DNA of 64,000 nucleotides from Bartonella elizabethae F9251 = ATCC 49927 (GTDB lineage Bacteria; Pseudomonadota; Alphaproteobacteria; Rhizobiales; Rhizobiaceae). Position numbers and translations under genes: made by a program. The first letter of the stretch is position 1. The number at the start of each line of letters is the position of its first letter. The notes under the pieces are model-generated. The model did no database searches. It worked only from the letters and a program-made list of their open reading frames with translations, and had not been told where the DNA came from. This document shows positions 19,538-31,340 of the stretch, piece by piece. The stretch is taken from contig NZ_JADB01000004.1 in NCBI RefSeq assembly GCF_000518165.1, positions 81,002-145,001 of the forward strand. Reading direction: 5' to 3'.

Positions 19538-20659
19538 ATGCAATTTTCGTCGGAACAGAATAATGCATTGAAGGCTGTTGCCGCGTGGTTGAGGGAAGGG
19601 CATTCTCCTCTTTTTCGCCTTTTTGGCTATGCGGGAACGGGTAAGACGACACTCGCACGCTATTTTGCAGAGACAGTTGATGGTTCTGTCCAGTTTGCTG
19701 CTTTTACGGGCAAGGCAGCGCAGGTTTTGCGTTCTAAAGGTGCAAGCAATGCTTGTACAATTCATTCATTGATTTATTGTCCACGTGGAGAAGAGGAAGT
19801 TTCCGATGAAATTACGGGGAAAAAGTCTATTGCTCCAACATTTACATTAAATCGAAGAAGTGCTGCTGCACAAGCTAAACTCATTATTGTTGATGAATGC
19901 TCGATGGTCGATGAACAATTGGCCCGTGATTTAATGAGTTTTCGGACGCCAATTCTTGTTCTTGGTGATCCAGGCCAATTGCCTCCTATTTCAGGTGGAG
20001 GCTTTTTTTCCAATGGAGAACCAGATTTTCTTCTCTCAGAAATTCATCGGCAAGCGAGAGATAATCCGATTATCCGGCTTGCTATGGATGTGCGTGAAGG
20101 ACGCGATATTGCTTATGGTGATTATGGAGAAGCGCGCGTTGTGACACGTAAAGAGGTTAATCAACAATTGGTTTTGGATGCGGATCAGGTCTTGGTCGGA
20201 ATTAATCGTACACGTCACCTTTATAATCAGCGTTTGCGTATGTTAAAGGGATTTACAGCAGATTATCCGCAAGCGGGAGATAAGCTTGTGTGTTTGCGAA
20301 ATGATCCTGCTAAAGGTTTATTAAATGGCTCTTTATGGAAGGTGATGACTTCACAGAAAGAGACGGTTAAACCAAGTATTAATCTTCTGGTAAAACCAGA
20401 AGAAAGTGAGCGTGGGGTAACAAAAATTAAACTTTTAAAAGCAGCTTTTGAAAATCCTGATCAGGAAATTTCGTGGGCATTAAAAAAGCGATATGATGAT
20501 TTTGATTATGGGTATGCTTTGACGGTTCATAAAGCGCAAGGTTCTCAATGGAACAATGTCGTTTTGTTTGATGAAAGTTTCGCCTTTCGTGATATGTATG
20601 CACGCTGGCTTTATACGGGAATTACCCGCGCAGCAGAGCGTTTAACGATTGTCCGATAG
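19538..20659 (+). CDS. RecD-like superfamily 1B ATP-dependent DNA helicase
   Basis: A 373-residue single-polypeptide helicase. Motif I is GYAGTGKTTLAR, the DECSMVDEQ block is motif II, GDPGQLPPI motif III, the RQARDNPI region motif IV, TVHKAQGSQWNNV motif V and YTGITRA motif VI. It is much shorter than RecD of RecBCD and closer to phage Dda-type 5'-3' helicases; annotations often call it an exonuclease V alpha subunit, but no nuclease domain is visible. Likely role in replication or repair, as inferred from the family. The gene is followed by pdxJ after about 85 bases. Confidence 0.87.
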   Translation: MQFSSEQNNALKAVAAWLREGHSPLFRLFGYAGTGKTTLARYFAETVDGSVQFAAFTGKAAQVLRSKGASNACTIHSLIYCPRGEEEVSDEITGKKSIAPTFTLNRRSAAAQAKLIIVDECSMVDEQLARDLMSFRTPILVLGDPGQLPPISGGGFFSNGEPDFLLSEIHRQARDNPIIRLAMDVREGRDIAYGDYGEARVVTRKEVNQQLVLDADQVLVGINRTRHLYNQRLRMLKGFTADYPQAGDKLVCLRNDPAKGLLNGSLWKVMTSQKETVKPSINLLVKPEESERGVTKIKLLKAAFENPDQEISWALKKRYDDFDYGYALTVHKAQGSQWNNVVLFDESFAFRDMYARWLYTGITRAAERLTIVR

Positions 20660-20743
20660 AAAAAATATGTGTATCATCTAAGTTTCAGATGGAAAATATC
20701 TTTTTTCTATCTTGTTACACACTATAGAAAAATGGAAATGGGC

Positions 20744-21478
20744 ATGGCGGTAAAACTTTCGGTTAATCTTAATGCTGTTGCTGTTTTGCGCAACCGACGC
20801 AATCTTCCGTGGCCAAGTATCAAGAATATTGGGTATATAGCGCTTGCTGCTGGAGCGGCAGGGTTGACGGTTCATCCGCGCCCTGATGAAAGGCATATTC
20901 GTTTTGCGGATTTGCCAGATATATACGGTTTAATAAAGAACACTTTTCCTACGGCTGAGTTTAATATTGAAGGTTATCCAAGTGATCAGTTTTTGGGTAT
21001 TGCTGAAAATTATGCTGACCAGATCACTCTTGTCCCTGATGATCCAGATCAATCAACATCTGATCATGGGTGGAATTTTGCTCAGAGTGCAGAATTTTTA
21101 GCCCCTATTATTCAGAATTTAAAAAAAAGAAAGATTCGTGTATCATTGTTTGCTAATCCTTCTATCGATGGTCTTGATATTGCTAAAGCAATAGGGGCTG
21201 ATCGTGTAGAATTTTACACGGGACCTTATGGTGGTGCATTTCAGGACAAAATAAAACAAGATCAAGAGCTCGATAAACTTGTTCTGGCGGCAAAAAGAGC
21301 GAAAGAGTTGCAGTTAGGTATGAATGCAGGACATGATCTGACGATTATGAATCTTTCTGCTCTGGTTAAAAATATTCCTTGGCTTGATGAAGTTTCTATT
21401 GGCCATGGGCTTATTGCTGATGCGTTGGAGTATGGAATACATGCAACTGTTCAGCGTTTTCTTCGGTTATTATCGTAA
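20744..21478 (+). CDS. pdxJ: pyridoxine 5'-phosphate synthase
   Basis: A 244-residue TIM-barrel enzyme joining deoxyxylulose phosphate and 3-amino-2-oxopropyl phosphate to make vitamin B6. Diagnostic blocks are the [14 protein letters not shown]-terminus, [43 protein letters not shown] (catalytic glutamate/histidine region), [36 protein letters not shown] and [11 protein letters not shown]. The frame is open to 20669; ATGs at 20732, 20738 and 20744 are possible, and I chose 20744 ([12 protein letters not shown]) because it gives the family length. The ribosome site is weak for all. Confidence 0.95.
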   Translation: MAVKLSVNLNAVAVLRNRRNLPWPSIKNIGYIALAAGAAGLTVHPRPDERHIRFADLPDIYGLIKNTFPTAEFNIEGYPSDQFLGIAENYADQITLVPDDPDQSTSDHGWNFAQSAEFLAPIIQNLKKRKIRVSLFANPSIDGLDIAKAIGADRVEFYTGPYGGAFQDKIKQDQELDKLVLAAKRAKELQLGMNAGHDLTIMNLSALVKNIPWLDEVSIGHGLIADALEYGIHATVQRFLRLLS

Positions 21479-23643
<2,165 letters not shown>

Positions 23644-23694
23644 AGTCTCTCCAGAGATCTTTTATCACCTTTATAATTTTATAGACAAATATCA

Positions 23695-23722
23695 AAAAAG
23701 GGTAACTTGAGTTACCCTTTTT
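23695..23722. terminator. bidirectional terminator between ilvC and cycA copy 1
   Basis: A 12-bp perfect stem AAAAAGGGTAAC / GTTACCCTTTTT with loop TTGA between convergent genes. The same stem recurs after the second permease gene (25891-25919). Confidence 0.9.
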
Positions 23723-23770
23723 ATATGTTTTCTTGCAACACAAGCTTTATTGTTTAAAGGGCTTTATTTT

Positions 23771-25162
23771 TTAAGTTTTCGCATAATTCTTTCTTCCAAA
23801 AAGAAAATATACAATGCCTAAAAATATAAACCATGCTGGAGTGTATTTTAAAGCTATGGAAGTATCTGCTTCTAATGACAATAAATAAATAATGAATGCA
23901 AAGAAAACGAGAAGGATCCAACACATAATAACCCCCCCTGGCATTTTATAGGGAGAGACAGCATGCTGGAGAGGACGGTTGCGACGATAGACGATATAGC
24001 TGATCAAAATGATAGACCATACAAATATAAACAACGTTGCGGCAATTGTCGTAACAATTGTAAAAGCAGCTATGAGAGTTTGAGATAACGTTACAACCGC
24101 ATAACCTAATAAGATGCATAAACATGAAAAGAATAATGCGTTGGCTGGAACGTGATTACGAGAAAGTTTTCCTAAAAATTTAGGTGCTCCTTTTTGTGTT
24201 GCGAGCCCATATACCATACGGCTGGTAGAAAAAATTCCACTATTTGCGGAAGACGCAGCTGCTGTGAGGACAACAAAGTTCATCAAACCAGCAGCAGTTG
24301 GAATACCAATAAGGGCATACATTGTTACAAAAGGGCTTTTATCTGGACTGATTTGATTCCAAGGCGTCACAGACATAATCACAAGAAGAGAGAAGATATA
24401 AAAGAATACAATGCGGATTGGTATTGAATTGACAGCTTGCGGTAGGGCTGTTTGAGGCTCTTTTACTTCAGCAGCCGCTGTTCCTGCCAGCTCAATGCCA
24501 ACAAAAGCAAAAATAACAATTTGAAATCCAGCAAAAAAGCCTGTAATTCCTCGTGGAAAAAGATTTCCCCCATTCCATATATTGCTAAGGGAAGCAACTG
24601 TACCGTTTGGAGAAATAAAACCGGTGAAGATCATATAAAATCCCACAACAATTAAAACTAAAATTGCTATGATTTTGATAAAACCAAACCAAAACTCAAG
24701 TTCGCCAAAAAGTTTTACGGCGACGAGGTTAAGGATTAAAAAGGACATAAGACCAATGATAACAGGAAGCCATGGATTGAGTTCAGGCCACCAAAAGTGT
24801 GCATAACTGACAATAGCAATAATTTCAGCAGTTCCAGTAACAATCCAACACAACCAATATGTCCAGCCGATGAAGAATCCAGCACATGGCCCTAGAAGAT
24901 CGGTGGAGAAGTCAATAAAAGATCGATATTGTGTATTAGAAAGCAATAATTCTCCCATAGCACGCATGACAAAGTATAGAGCACAACCAATAATCGCATA
25001 AACGAGGAGGATTGAGGGACCTGCTACACTGATTGTTTTTCCTGATCCCATAAAAAGACCTGTTCCAATCGCTCCACCAAGAGCTATAAGTTGTATGTGG
25101 CGGTTATGGAGTCCACGTTGCAATTTCTTCTTAGTTTTTTTTTCTAAATTTTGTTTGTTCAT
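23771..25162 (-). CDS. cycA: CycA-type amino-acid permease (D-serine/D-alanine/glycine), copy 1
   Basis: 463 residues, twelve membrane segments, APC superfamily. It follows E. coli CycA closely: NRHIQLIALGGAIGTGLFMG at the start, SVAGPSILLVYAIIGCALYF, VMRAMGELLLSN, FAGFQIVIFAFVGIELAGT, AVNSIPIRIVFFYIFSLLVI, SANSGIFSTSRMVYGLA and YKMPGG. CycA imports glycine, D-alanine and D-serine by proton symport; the exact range here is inferred. The ATG at 25162 is preceded by an AAAGGGAA site. It is the downstream member of a tandem pair, each with its own leader and terminator. Confidence 0.9.
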   Translation of the reverse strand: MNKQNLEKKTKKKLQRGLHNRHIQLIALGGAIGTGLFMGSGKTISVAGPSILLVYAIIGCALYFVMRAMGELLLSNTQYRSFIDFSTDLLGPCAGFFIGWTYWLCWIVTGTAEIIAIVSYAHFWWPELNPWLPVIIGLMSFLILNLVAVKLFGELEFWFGFIKIIAILVLIVVGFYMIFTGFISPNGTVASLSNIWNGGNLFPRGITGFFAGFQIVIFAFVGIELAGTAAAEVKEPQTALPQAVNSIPIRIVFFYIFSLLVIMSVTPWNQISPDKSPFVTMYALIGIPTAAGLMNFVVLTAAASSANSGIFSTSRMVYGLATQKGAPKFLGKLSRNHVPANALFFSCLCILLGYAVVTLSQTLIAAFTIVTTIAATLFIFVWSIILISYIVYRRNRPLQHAVSPYKMPGGVIMCWILLVFFAFIIYLLSLEADTSIALKYTPAWFIFLGIVYFLFGRKNYAKT

Positions 25163-25224
25163 TTTTGGGAAGTTCCCTTTAGTTATTTTAAAATAAAAAT
25201 TACCCTAAAAAAGATAATCTCTTC

Positions 25225-25258
25225 TATCGGAACATGATATGGTTAAGGAGTAAAGGAA
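25225..25258 (-). promoter_or_regulatory. conserved leader element of cycA copy 1
   Basis: The plus-strand blocks ATCGGAACATGATAT and GAGTAAAGGAA recur at the same distance from the start codon of the second cycA gene (27401-27432). It is likely a shared promoter/operator preserved after duplication. Confidence 0.5.
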
Positions 25259-25890
25259 TTTTTTTCTATTATTTTATATAAATAATGAAAAAAATTTATA
25301 AATTAATGAAATAATTATTTTGTATAAAATTTATGTCATATAAATTTTAGTATAAAATTTTAATTTTTTATTATTTGTACATATTTATATTTAAAATATA
25401 TTATATAAATAATGGAATTTTACTTATTATTGTTTATATTTGTTGCATTTTAATTTTATATTCATAATAACTATAATTATATATTAATAATATATTTTAA
25501 ATATTTTCGAATAAATAATAATTTATAGTTTATTTAAAAGTATTTTATAGAAAAAATTTTGCAGTTATTTTAGATAAAATCTAAATATTTTTAGTCACCA
25601 ATGTAGGTGAAGTTTTATAGAAAATTCTTTACAGAATAGCTCGTGTTTTATCCTATTATGCCGTACAAAAACCCTTGTTGAGAGCAGTGATAAAGCATAG
25701 AAAATTTTATACATTTTAGGTATTTTAAGAATGTGTGGTCAGTATTCAGGGGAGGCTTTGCTAGAGCCTTATGTAGGGTAGAACCATATGAGTGGTTAGC
25801 AGCACACTTCTTTTAACAGGTCAGATTATTTACAAATTTGTGCTGAGAGAAATTCTCTTTTTTTGAGGTGTTGGGAGACAGGTTAAGTAG

Positions 25891-25919
25891 AAAAAGGGTA
25901 ACCCTTAGTTACCCTTTTT
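25891..25919 (-). terminator. Rho-independent terminator of cycA copy 2
   Basis: Stem AAAAAGGGTAAC / GTTACCCTTTTT with loop CCTTA just past the stop of the 25939-27339 gene; the arms are the same as at 23695-23722. Confidence 0.9.
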
Positions 25920-25938
25920 TGAAATGTTTTGTATGATC

Positions 25939-27339
25939 TTATTTATTTTTGGGAGCAATTTTTTTTCTTATAAACATAAAGTACATGATGCCTAAGAAAA
26001 TAAACCAAAAGATACTGTATTTTAAAGCTGTTAGTGTGTCATGTTCTAATGTCAACAAATAGAGCATAAAAGCAAAGAAAACTAACACAACCCCGCACAT
26101 AATGGGACCTCCCGGCATTTTGTAGACGGATTCAGCATGTAAATGAGGGTGATTGCGACGATACACAATATAGCTAATTAAAATAACGGACCATACGAAT
26201 AAAAATGCAATCGCTGAAATGCAGGTCACAATTGTAAAAGCACTTATGATGCTTGGAGATGATGATGCAATTGTATATCCTACTAAAATACATAGGCAGG
26301 AAAAGAACAAAGCATTGGCTGGAACACGGTATTTGGAAAGCTTCCCTAAAATTGGAGGAGCCCCTTTTTGTGTTGCAAGTCCATATATCATACGGCTAGT
26401 TGAAAAAATACCACTGTTTGCTGAAGAAGCTGCTGAGGTGAGAACAACAAAATTGACCAAACCCGCAGCTATTGGAATGCCAGCGAGCCAAAACATGGAG
26501 ACAAAGGGGCTTTTTTCTGGAACAATTTGATTCCAAGGTGTAACGGACATAATCACAGCAAGAGAAAGGATATAAAAAAGGACAATACGCACCGGTATTG
26601 CATTAATTGCTTTAGGGAGAACTTTTTTAGGTTCTTTGACTTCAGCTGCCGTTGTTCCAGCAATTTCTATACCAACAAAAGAAAAAATGGCAATTTGAAA
26701 TCCCGCAAAAAAACCGGTAATCCCTCGGGGGAATATGTCTCCACCATTCCATACGTGACTGAGAGAAGCAACCGTACCATTTGGAGAAGTAAAGCCTGTA
26801 GCGATCATATAAAATCCAACAATAACTAATGCTAAAATTGCTACAACTTTGATAAGACCAAACCAGAATTCAAGTTCACCAAAAAACTTTACGGCAAGGA
26901 GGTTAAGGATTAAAAAGAAACCAATACAAGCAAAAACAACAATCCATGGATTAAGTGTTGGCCACCAGAAATGCATATAATTAATGATAGCAATAATATC
27001 TGCTGCTCCAGTCACAACCCAGCTTAACCAATAGTTCCAGCCAACAAAAAAAGCGATTCCCGGCCCTAGCATATCGGTTGAAAAATCAATAAGAGATCGA
27101 TATTGTGAATTAGAAAGCAATAATTCTCCCATTGCACGCATGACAAAGTATAGAGCACATCCAATAATAGCATAAACGAGTATGATAGAAGGTCCTGCTA
27201 CACTAATTGTTTTTCCTGATCCCATGAAGAGTCCCGTTCCAATAGCCCCACCGAGGGCTATAAGTTGTACGTGACGATTATCGAGTCCACGTTGTAGTTT
27301 CTTTTGAGGATCATCTTTTAAATTTTGTTTATGGTTCAT
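25939..27339 (-). CDS. cycA: CycA-type amino-acid permease (D-serine/D-alanine/glycine), copy 2
   Basis: A 466-residue paralogue of the 23771-25162 permease with the same signatures: NRHVQLIALGGAIGTGLFMG, VMRAMGELLLSN, FAGFQIAIFSFVGIEIAGTT, SANSGIFSTSRMIYGLA, HAESVYKMPGG. Its mid-region (AAEVKEPKKVLPKAINAIPV) and C-terminus differ from copy 1, so the specificity may have shifted. The N-terminal tail (MNHKQNLKDDPQKKLQRGLD) is hydrophilic, as in the family. The start at 27339 has a GGGAACC-type site 5' of it. It has its own terminator and leader element. Confidence 0.9.
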   Translation of the reverse strand: MNHKQNLKDDPQKKLQRGLDNRHVQLIALGGAIGTGLFMGSGKTISVAGPSIILVYAIIGCALYFVMRAMGELLLSNSQYRSLIDFSTDMLGPGIAFFVGWNYWLSWVVTGAADIIAIINYMHFWWPTLNPWIVVFACIGFFLILNLLAVKFFGELEFWFGLIKVVAILALVIVGFYMIATGFTSPNGTVASLSHVWNGGDIFPRGITGFFAGFQIAIFSFVGIEIAGTTAAEVKEPKKVLPKAINAIPVRIVLFYILSLAVIMSVTPWNQIVPEKSPFVSMFWLAGIPIAAGLVNFVVLTSAASSANSGIFSTSRMIYGLATQKGAPPILGKLSKYRVPANALFFSCLCILVGYTIASSSPSIISAFTIVTCISAIAFLFVWSVILISYIVYRRNHPHLHAESVYKMPGGPIMCGVVLVFFAFMLYLLTLEHDTLTALKYSIFWFIFLGIMYFMFIRKKIAPKNK

Positions 27340-28107
27340 TTTTTGGGGGTTCCCTTTGAATTATTTTGAAATTAAATGACACTAAAAAGGTATATTTCAT
27401 ATCGAAGCATGATATAAATGAGGAGTAAAGGAAAAAAACATTTTTTATGATTTTGTGTGGATAAAGAAAAGAATATAGTTCTGCAAAAAAGAATGTTTTT
27501 CTCTTAAATTAACATAACAGATATTTGAAGAGGGCTCTTTTTGTTGTTTTAATAACAAATAAATGGCTCATAAAAAGGATTCGATAGAGTACTCCTTTAA
27601 AATTATCTCTGGGAATTGTTAGACTTTTTTATGACTTTATAATAAATTATCATTTATCATCAGTATATTATTATTCATAAGAGAGCATTTTAATTTTTTC
27701 TCAAGGAGCGTTAGAGAATTGTCATTTTAGTTTAGGGAAAAGTCTTTAATGATCGAAAGTTTAAGTGCTTTCTAAAATCACTTTTTTTATTTTTATGATG
27801 CTATCATAAGTGAGAAGGAGTTATCCTTTTTACAAAGAAAAAGAGGAATGCCATACTTTTCTCTTTTAAAGTTGTGAATAATAATTTCCCTTATCTATTG
27901 ATAATATTTTATAAAATTTTGCGTAAGGCTTTTACTTGTTGATACAAAAATTCTTTAGACGATGATAAAGAAATGCGGTGTCATTCAGTTATACAGAGAA
28001 CATGAGAAGCAACTAGTGGTTGATCAGCTCTGTTAGAGGTTGGAATATTCATAGCGATAGATAGAATCACGGAATTAGCTTTGCGATCTCTTATCAAAGA
28101 GGAAGTG
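27340..28107. other. non-coding gap upstream of cycA copy 2
   Basis: About 770 bases with no supportable gene. The first 100 bases are the leader of cycA copy 2. Confidence 0.6.
27401..27432 (-). promoter_or_regulatory. conserved leader element of cycA copy 2
   Basis: ATCGAAGCATGATATAAATG followed by AGGAGTAAAGGAA, the counterpart of the block at 25225-25258. Confidence 0.5.
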
Positions 28108-28740
28108 TTATCCAAAGAAAATGAAAAAAGAAAATAGAGACAAAACTGTTCCTGTCGCACTATTAATGCATCCTTTTATTTTTTTCTTTTTTAAAGTGGT
28201 GCGAGCAAATGATATAAAAATGGTCATTAAAGTAAACCATGCAAAGATATTAAAGGAATGTATCGTTACAAGTTCAAAACCTTTTTTATGACCGCCGCCA
28301 GACGCCAAAAATTTAGGAAAGGCCGCTATATAGAACATAGATACTTTAGGATTGAGTATTTGTGTCATAAAACCATCTACGTAGCTGGTTAAAAACTTCA
28401 CTTTAGCTTCAGTATTCTTTTCATTTTTTTGTATTATTTCTTTTGAGTTTAAGGTGTTAATTCCAGATTTAATCGATTTAATGCCTATATATAATAAATA
28501 GCAGCTCCCCATGAGCTTTACCAAAAAAAAGAGCGTTTTGTTATTGAGAACAATTGCTGATACACCTAGTATGGAAAATGCACCATGTGCATATGTTGCT
28601 GTGCACAATCCTAAAACATTAGCAAATGCATTCTTTTTCCCCAGTCTCACTGCATTATCAATGATAAGGGCCATATTCGGCCCTGGTGAGATGACTAAAA
28701 AAAATGAAACGATGAAAAAGGTCAGTATTTGATGATTCAT
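28108..28740 (-). CDS. LysE/RhtB-family amino-acid exporter
   Basis: A 210-residue inner-membrane protein with about six hydrophobic segments. It has the family's FFLVISPGPNMALI N-terminus (SPGPN motif), the GKKNAFANVLGLCTATY loop and the LNPKVSMFYIAAFPKF (NPK) motif. The family exports lysine, homoserine, threonine or related solutes; the substrate cannot be assigned. Its ATG (28740) overlaps the stop of the upstream FAH-family gene as ATGA, so the two are translationally coupled. The lysine- and isoleucine-rich composition of the pair differs from the housekeeping genes around it. Confidence 0.85.
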   Translation of the reverse strand: MNHQILTFFIVSFFLVISPGPNMALIIDNAVRLGKKNAFANVLGLCTATYAHGAFSILGVSAIVLNNKTLFFLVKLMGSCYLLYIGIKSIKSGINTLNSKEIIQKNEKNTEAKVKFLTSYVDGFMTQILNPKVSMFYIAAFPKFLASGGGHKKGFELVTIHSFNIFAWFTLMTIFISFARTTLKKKKIKGCINSATGTVLSLFSFFIFFG

Positions 28741-29345
28741 TTCACTTTTAGCTCTGAAATTAATTGATCTTCGAGATATAGTTCTATTTCATCAAATGAG
28801 GAAAGTTTTCCTACGCCTTGTGGAGTGCCTGTATATATGATATCACCATCTCTTAGCTGAATGTAGTGACTTAAAAATGATATTATTTTTTCAAAGCTAA
28901 AGATCATATTTTTCGTATTGCCAACTTGCCTCGTTTCACCATTCAACTTCATTGTAAAGGCTATTGGGGCATTCATTTTTTCTTTTTTTATGAAGTCAGA
29001 GACGTATGCAGCTCCTTTAAAGCCTTTAGATAAAAGCCAAGGAAGCTTTTTTTCTTTTAGTTTCGTTTGCAAATCTCTAGCGGTTAGATCAAGACCTATT
29101 GCTACAGCATCATAACATTCTTCAGCTTCTCTCTCATTGACCATAAAGGTATCCTTTGAGATTCTGAGCACAATTTCAGTTTCGAAATGTATTTCTTCAG
29201 AAAAGCTAGGAAGATCAATTTGATTTCCTAAGATGAGTGAACTATTCGGTTTGCTAAAGATAACAGGTTCATCTTGAACAACATTCCCTAGTTCATGAGC
29301 ATGTTCAACATAATTATATCCGACACAGTAAATATTATTAATCAT
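28737..29345 (-). CDS. fumarylacetoacetate hydrolase (FAH)-family protein
   Basis: A 202-residue single-domain FAH-fold protein of the acylpyruvate hydrolase type: NIYCVGYNYVEHAHELGN, EPVIFSKPNSSLI, the metal-binding EIHFETEIVLRI (E..E pair), AIGLDLTARDLQ, LPWLLSKGFKGAA and DIIYTGTPQGVG. Members cleave C-C bonds in acylpyruvates or decarboxylate oxaloacetate in the cytoplasm. The frame extends to 29411, but the ATG at 29345 follows GGAGA and gives the usual MINNIYCVG start. It is coupled to the downstream LysE-type exporter, an unusual pairing that may export the hydrolase product or a related amino acid (inference). Confidence 0.85.
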   Translation of the reverse strand: MINNIYCVGYNYVEHAHELGNVVQDEPVIFSKPNSSLILGNQIDLPSFSEEIHFETEIVLRISKDTFMVNEREAEECYDAVAIGLDLTARDLQTKLKEKKLPWLLSKGFKGAAYVSDFIKKEKMNAPIAFTMKLNGETRQVGNTKNMIFSFEKIISFLSHYIQLRDGDIIYTGTPQGVGKLSSFDEIELYLEDQLISELKVK

Positions 29346-29411
29346 AGGAAATCTCCAAAAATGTCTTTTATATCGAAAATATATCACTAGGGTAACAATA
29401 TCTTTTCTCAT

Positions 29412-29771
29412 ATCGCTCTATGAGCTTTGTAAAAAATATGCATTGTGTGGATTAATGATCAATTATTGATAATAAACAGTCAGTATTGTCTCTCTAAGCT
29501 TTTAATGAGAGGGTAGGCTATAGGGTTTTACAGAAAGAACATTAAGGAATGCGTGGGGAAACTCAGGATTTTTGCTTAGATGCTTCTCTAAGCAATCACA
29601 GTCGATGAGAATTTTTTGTACTAAAAATTCATTGATAACTTAATTTTTGTATATTCTTTCATGCTTAAAAAAATAAAATAAGGACGATATAATTAAGTTA
29701 TCAATTTCCTATTCTTTTCACTTTTTCATCATGAAGAAAAATCTTTTTACTTATCTTATGGATCAAAAGAA
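29412..29771. other. intergenic region with a long inverted repeat
   Basis: No gene seen. Contains the 15-bp inverted repeat described at 29631-29705. Confidence 0.6.
29631..29705. repeat. 15-bp perfect inverted repeat, 45-base spacer
   Basis: ATTGATAACTTAATT at 29631-29645 is the exact reverse complement of 29691-29705. It lies about 65 bases past the stop of the TerC-family gene. It may be a long-loop hairpin in the 3' UTR, a binding site or the ends of a lost element; it lacks a terminator-like T-tract. Confidence 0.5.
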
Positions 29772-31340
29772 TTAGCTTTTTTCTGGTAACACAAGTGGAG
29801 AAATAAGGATTTTAGATATGTTTCGGCGTTCCATTTCAATCACTTTAAAGCGTAAACCTTCCGTTTCAAAACTTTCTCCTTCATTCGGCAAATGACCAAA
29901 TTGCCAAAGCATAAAGCCTGCCAGAGTCGTATAACGGTCTGCTTCATCAACAAGATTTCGTCCAAGATAACTACTTAAACGGCGGATATCAGCGTATCCC
30001 TCTACAAGAAGGCTGCCATTTTCAAGTTGTTCTGCGATCATGAGCTCTTCATCGTCATCAGGAAAATCTCCCGCAATAGCTTCAAGAATATCGGTTGGTG
30101 TTGCAATTCCTTCAAAAGAGCCATGCTCATCAACAATAATTGCAAGCTGAATCGAAGAATGACGTAATTGTTCCATCAATCGTAAAACACTTGTGTTTTC
30201 ATGAACAACAAGCGGTTCTCGCATCGCTTTTTTCCAATTAATCTTTTTACCCTCAGCCAGATTCAAAAGAAGATCTTTTGTCAACGCAACGCCAACAAAT
30301 TCATCCACTTTTTCACGTGCAAGAATTAAGCGGCTATGCTTAACCTTTTGTAATTCTTCACGCATTTCATTTTCATCAGCATTTAAATCTAACCACTCAA
30401 TCTCATTGCGCGGCGACATGATAGAGCGAACAGGACGATCTGCTAAATCGAGAACACCACGAATCATCTCTTTTTCTTCTGGTCTAAATAACTCAGAAGC
30501 TGCGGCTTGTTCCGCAATGACATCTACAGTTTCAGCAAGATGACTATCTTTACTTCCCCCTCCTAAGAGCCTTAAAACAGCATCAGCTGTTCTACTGCGT
30601 AGATCATTCGTTGTAATCATCTTTTCACGGTTACGACGTCCAATTTGATTAAAAGCTTCGATGAGAACAGAAAAACCAATAGCAGCATATAAATACCCTT
30701 TGGGAATATGAAAACCAAATCCTTCAACGATGAGCGTGAAACCAATCATCATCAAAAATCCAAGACAAAGGATTACAATGGTGGGATGACGATTAATAAA
30801 ACGCATAAGAGGGCCAGAGCCACACATCATGACTCCCATAGCGGCAATGACTGCTATATACATAACTGTTGCTTGCTCTTTTGCGATCATACCTGTTGCG
30901 GTAATAATACTATCAAGTGAAAAAACAGCATCTAGCACCACGACTTGAACAATGACTTGCCAAAAAACAGCATAAGCAACGCCTGTTTTCCTTTCATGTG
31001 ATACTCCTTCTAACCTTTCATGTAATTCTAACGTTCCTTTTGCCAGTAAAAAGGCTCCACCCCCAATTAAAATAAAGCTATGCCAACTAAAGACAAAGGA
31101 TGAAAGTGAAAGAATGATCGTATCGAGTCTCATAACCCATCCAATAACTGTAAGAAGGAAAAGCCGCATGATTAATGCTAAAGTAAGACCTATCAAGCGT
31201 GCTCGGTCACGCAAATGCAATGGCAATTTTTCAGCTAAAATTGCAATAAAGATAAGGTTATCTATTCCTAAAACAATTTCGAGAAAAACCAACGTGACCA
31301 AACCAAACCACGCATGGGGATCAGTGATCCATTCCATCAT
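29772..31340 (-). CDS. TerC-family membrane protein with CBS pair and CorC/HlyC C-terminal domain
   Basis: 522 residues, same architecture as E. coli YoaE/YegH. Residues 1-235 are the TerC membrane domain: LEIVLGIDNLIFIAILAEKL near the start and VVLDAVFSLDSIITATGM around 140, each with the acidic D/N ion-site residues. A linker leads to two CBS domains (about 300-425; IMSPRNEIEWLD and HSSIQLAIIVDEHGSFEGIA). The C-terminal CorC_HlyC domain starts around 440. Related proteins are implicated in manganese or other metal export; here the substrate is inferred only. The start is MM at 31340 or one codon later. The gene appears monocistronic. Confidence 0.88.
   Translation of the reverse strand: MMEWITDPHAWFGLVTLVFLEIVLGIDNLIFIAILAEKLPLHLRDRARLIGLTLALIMRLFLLTVIGWVMRLDTIILSLSSFVFSWHSFILIGGGAFLLAKGTLELHERLEGVSHERKTGVAYAVFWQVIVQVVVLDAVFSLDSIITATGMIAKEQATVMYIAVIAAMGVMMCGSGPLMRFINRHPTIVILCLGFLMMIGFTLIVEGFGFHIPKGYLYAAIGFSVLIEAFNQIGRRNREKMITTNDLRSRTADAVLRLLGGGSKDSHLAETVDVIAEQAAASELFRPEEKEMIRGVLDLADRPVRSIMSPRNEIEWLDLNADENEMREELQKVKHSRLILAREKVDEFVGVALTKDLLLNLAEGKKINWKKAMREPLVVHENTSVLRLMEQLRHSSIQLAIIVDEHGSFEGIATPTDILEAIAGDFPDDDEELMIAEQLENGSLLVEGYADIRRLSSYLGRNLVDEADRYTTLAGFMLWQFGHLPNEGESFETEGLRFKVIEMERRNISKILISPLVLPEKS

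Larger units (their letters stand above)
25163..25938. other. AT-rich spacer between the two cycA copies
   Basis: No gene; about 25260-25560 is extremely AT-rich. Contains the leader of copy 1 with the shared block at 25225-25258 and the terminator of copy 2. Confidence 0.7.
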
